A stretch of DNA of 8,664 bases from Bacteroidota bacterium (GTDB lineage: Bacteria > Bacteroidota > Rhodothermia > Rhodothermales > UBA10348), in assembly GCA_024640835.1 (NCBI GenBank), contig JAHEEH010000055.1, positions 1 to 8,664 on the forward strand, read 5' to 3'. Positions within the stretch are counted from its first letter, which is position 1. Every line of letters begins with the position of its first letter. Below are positions 6,462-8,664 of this stretch, piece after piece. The translations under genes were made by a program, and so were the position numbers. Under the pieces are notes generated by a model. It was not told the DNA's origin, did not search any database, and saw only the letters and a program-made list of their open reading frames with translations.

Positions 6462-6930
6462 GACCGTGCTCGTCCGAGGCTGCGACCGCCACGGTCGCCT
6501 GGCCGATCGACGCGGTTTCCACGCGCAGGACGTGCACGGTCGATCCGAGAATGAGCACGCACACGATGTCATCGGGCACCGTAGGCGTGGCCCACGTCGA
6601 GAAGGAAAGCGGCAGGTCGGCCGTCTGGATGAACTGCGCCGCCAGGTCCACGTGGAGGTTACCGCCCGTCAGATACAGCGAAACGTCCTCGATCGGACCC
6701 GTGGCCTGGACGTCGCCGGTGTCCACTTGATTCCCCGTGGTATCGGGCGGAGCCGGCCGGTTGAGCGGTAGGACATCCTCGATTGAGGGTCCGCGAGGGT
6801 CTCTCGACGACGGCTCGTCAGGACCGGCGGTGGTCGCCGTGTCGCACCCTATGCCTGCCGCAATGAGCAGCGCGAGCCAAATGACCGGAAAGCTGGCACC
6901 CCTGTGGAATCTGACTTGCACGGTCAGCAA
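6397..6930 (-). CDS. Putative lipoprotein with one Ig/cadherin-like domain
   Basis: This protein has up to 177 residues and no named family that I recognise. The start has a basic n-region and a hydrophobic core (FPVIWLALLIAAGIG) ending at Cys29, which suggests lipidation, although the lipobox GIGC lacks the usual Leu at -3. A Pro/Asp/Thr-rich disordered linker follows (30-77). Residues about 78-167 fit the bacterial Ig/cadherin-like pattern: GGNLHVDLAAQF, DLPLSFST, a central GSTVHVLRV strand, and the closing ATVAVAASDEHGHADTLRFRVAV. One domain alone is short for such proteins, which usually carry repeats or a catalytic part. The start codon is uncertain: TTG at 6930 or GTG at 6921, neither with a Shine-Dalgarno site. 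The stop comes about ten residues after the domain, where another open frame on the same strand continues to 6054, so a frameshift is possible. Confidence 0.6.
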   Translation of the reverse strand: MLTVQVRFHRGASFPVIWLALLIAAGIGCDTATTAGPDEPSSRDPRGPSIEDVLPLNRPAPPDTTGNQVDTGDVQATGPIEDVSLYLTGGNLHVDLAAQFIQTADLPLSFSTWATPTVPDDIVCVLILGSTVHVLRVETASIGQATVAVAASDEHGHADTLRFRVAVLDGVDRIASA

Positions 6931-6980
6931 GGTTCAAACCATCACGAAAGTACGTTCAGGACACAATTCCAAGGGCAGTC

Positions 6981-7007
6981 CTTTCCCCCGTGAGCAGGTG
7001 GGGAAAG
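6981..7007. repeat. 8-bp perfect inverted repeat upstream of the lipoprotein gene
   Basis: CTTTCCCC at 6981-6988 and GGGGAAAG at 7000-7007 are exact reverse complements with an 11-base loop. The hairpin lies in the 146-base gap between the lipoprotein start (6930) and the icd stop (7077), just past the icd terminator-like hairpin in the icd direction. It is not followed by a T-run in either direction, so it is not a classic terminator. It could be a 3'-end stabilising structure, an operator or part of the lipoprotein leader. Confidence 0.35.
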
Positions 7008-7014
7008 CATATCC

Positions 7015-7053
7015 ACAAGAAAGGGCGGCCCCCCTTCCGGAGAGCCGCCCCTT
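7015..7053 (-). terminator. Terminator-like hairpin downstream of icd
   Basis: Reading the minus strand after the icd stop, a GC-rich stem forms from GGGCGGC (7050-7044) and GCCGCCC (7029-7023), seven perfect pairs with a 14-base loop, followed by CTTTCTTG (7022-7015). The T-tract is interrupted and short. A stronger run of six T (7060-7055) precedes the stem instead. Position and stem favour an intrinsic terminator for icd, but the loop is long and the tail weak. There is no T-rich tail on the plus strand. Confidence 0.5.
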
Positions 7054-7076
7054 CAAAAAAGCAGCGAGAAAGCCGC

Positions 7077-8321
<1,245 letters not shown>

Positions 8322-8350
8322 CGCGTGAGGGCTCTGCAGTGTTTCAATAA

Positions 8351-8368
8351 GTAGATTCTCGAATCTAC
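8351..8368. promoter_or_regulatory. 18-bp palindrome upstream of icd
   Basis: GTAGATTC (8351-8358) and GAATCTAC (8361-8368) are perfect 8-base arms around a 2-base spacer, within the 126-base gap between icd and the mannosyltransferase gene. Read in the icd direction it ends 29 bases before the start codon, where a promoter or leader is expected. It is AT-richer than its surroundings, which makes it stand out. Each arm includes TAGATT, the same hexamer as the candidate -10 at 24-29, although no -35 box is found at the right distance. A dimeric repressor or activator site for icd is a reasonable inference. Confidence 0.45.
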
Positions 8369-8447
8369 CGAAGCCGGCCGAGCGCTGTGCGCGTCGGGGG
8401 TGACGAAGCCCCGGATTTACGGTGAAATGCGCCGTCCCGGACGCGGG

Positions 8448-8664
8448 CTACAGCCTGCCGAATAGGGTGCGAAGACGCAGTTCCCACACTTTGAACATGG
8501 CCTCGCGCACGATCGCCCTGCTCATCTTGGACTGCCCCTCGCTGCGCTCGATGAAGACGATGGGCACTTCCACGATGCGGAAGCCCGCCCTCCAGGCGCG
8601 GTACGACATCTCGATCTGGAAGGAGTATCCGTTCGACTTCACGCGGTCGAGCGGAATCCCCTCG
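8448..8664 (-). CDS. Polyprenol-phosphate mannosyltransferase-like GT2, C-terminal part
   Basis: Only the last 71 residues are in the window; the frame is open to the edge and the real start lies beyond it. A GTG at 8642 exists but is internal, because the codons before it continue the family pattern (GIPLDRVKSNGYSFQIEM). The segments SNGYSFQIEMSYRAWRAGF, IVEVPIVFIERSEGQSKM and SRAIVREAMFKVWELRLR are typical of the C-terminal end of DPM1/Ppm1-type glycosyltransferase family 2 enzymes, which move mannose or a related sugar from a nucleotide sugar to a polyprenyl phosphate at the membrane. The GT2 catalytic DxD region and any membrane domain are outside the window, so sugar specificity cannot be judged. 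It ends 126 bases upstream of icd on the same strand. Confidence 0.85.
   Translation of the reverse strand, partial: EGIPLDRVKSNGYSFQIEMSYRAWRAGFRIVEVPIVFIERSEGQSKMSRAIVREAMFKVWELRLRTLFGRL

Noticed and set aside
8394..8413. CGGGG/CCCCG 5-bp stem after the mannosyltransferase gene
   Set aside because: The stem is short with a 9-base loop and lacks a T-run, and such stems are common by chance at this GC content.
8433..8443. CGTCC-C-GGACG inverted repeat as a terminator of the mannosyltransferase gene
   Set aside because: The one-base loop is sterically impossible as a simple hairpin, it lies against the stop codon and no T-tract follows.
8448..8642. A complete 64-residue protein starting at the GTG at 8642
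   Set aside because: The frame continues upstream to the window edge with residues that keep matching the GT2 family, so this is an internal codon of a truncated gene.

Overview
This is a GC-rich, gene-dense bacterial chromosomal window. It holds nine recognisable or plausible genes, one doubtful overlapping reading frame, and no RNA genes, insertion sequences, CRISPR arrays or phage modules. The Tat-exported sugar isomerase-like protein, three lipoprotein-type secreted proteins, the Bacteroidota/Gemmatimonadota-style ABC ATPase and the lack of strong Shine-Dalgarno sites suggest a free-living or host-associated member of Gemmatimonadota or a related group. That placement is an inference and is weakly held.

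Layout. Positions 1-968 (+): a promoter and a Tat-signal hydroxypyruvate-isomerase-like TIM-barrel protein. Positions 969-2991 (-): a DUF4399 lipoprotein followed by a GH20 beta-N-acetylhexosaminidase lipoprotein, probably one transcript. Positions 2992-3158: a divergent regulatory gap with a perfect inverted repeat and a good promoter match. Positions 3159-3785 (+): a stand-alone ABC ATPase with altered Q-loop and H-loop positions. Positions 3788-4498 (-): ComF-family phosphoribosyltransferase. Positions 4608-6030 (+): an unrecognised 83-residue protein and a GTDC1/QTMAN-type (DUF3524) glycosyltransferase. Positions 6054-6930 (-): a lineage-specific lipoprotein with one Ig/cadherin-like domain, overlapped by a second frame that may be its frameshifted C-terminus. 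Positions 7077-8321 (-): NADP-dependent isocitrate dehydrogenase, with a terminator-like hairpin behind it and an 18-bp palindrome in front. Positions 8448-8664 (-): the C-terminal end of a polyprenol-phosphate mannosyltransferase-like GT2 enzyme, cut by the window edge.

How the genes relate. There is no single pathway. Themes are carbohydrate handling (isomerase-like protein, hexosaminidase, two glycosyltransferases), central metabolism (TCA-cycle isocitrate dehydrogenase) and housekeeping (ComF). The most interesting items are the bacterial QTMAN-like glycosyltransferase with its small upstream partner, the orphan ABC ATPase with non-canonical catalytic loops, and the possibly frameshifted lipoprotein. 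I saw no convincing defence, mobile or biosynthetic system here.
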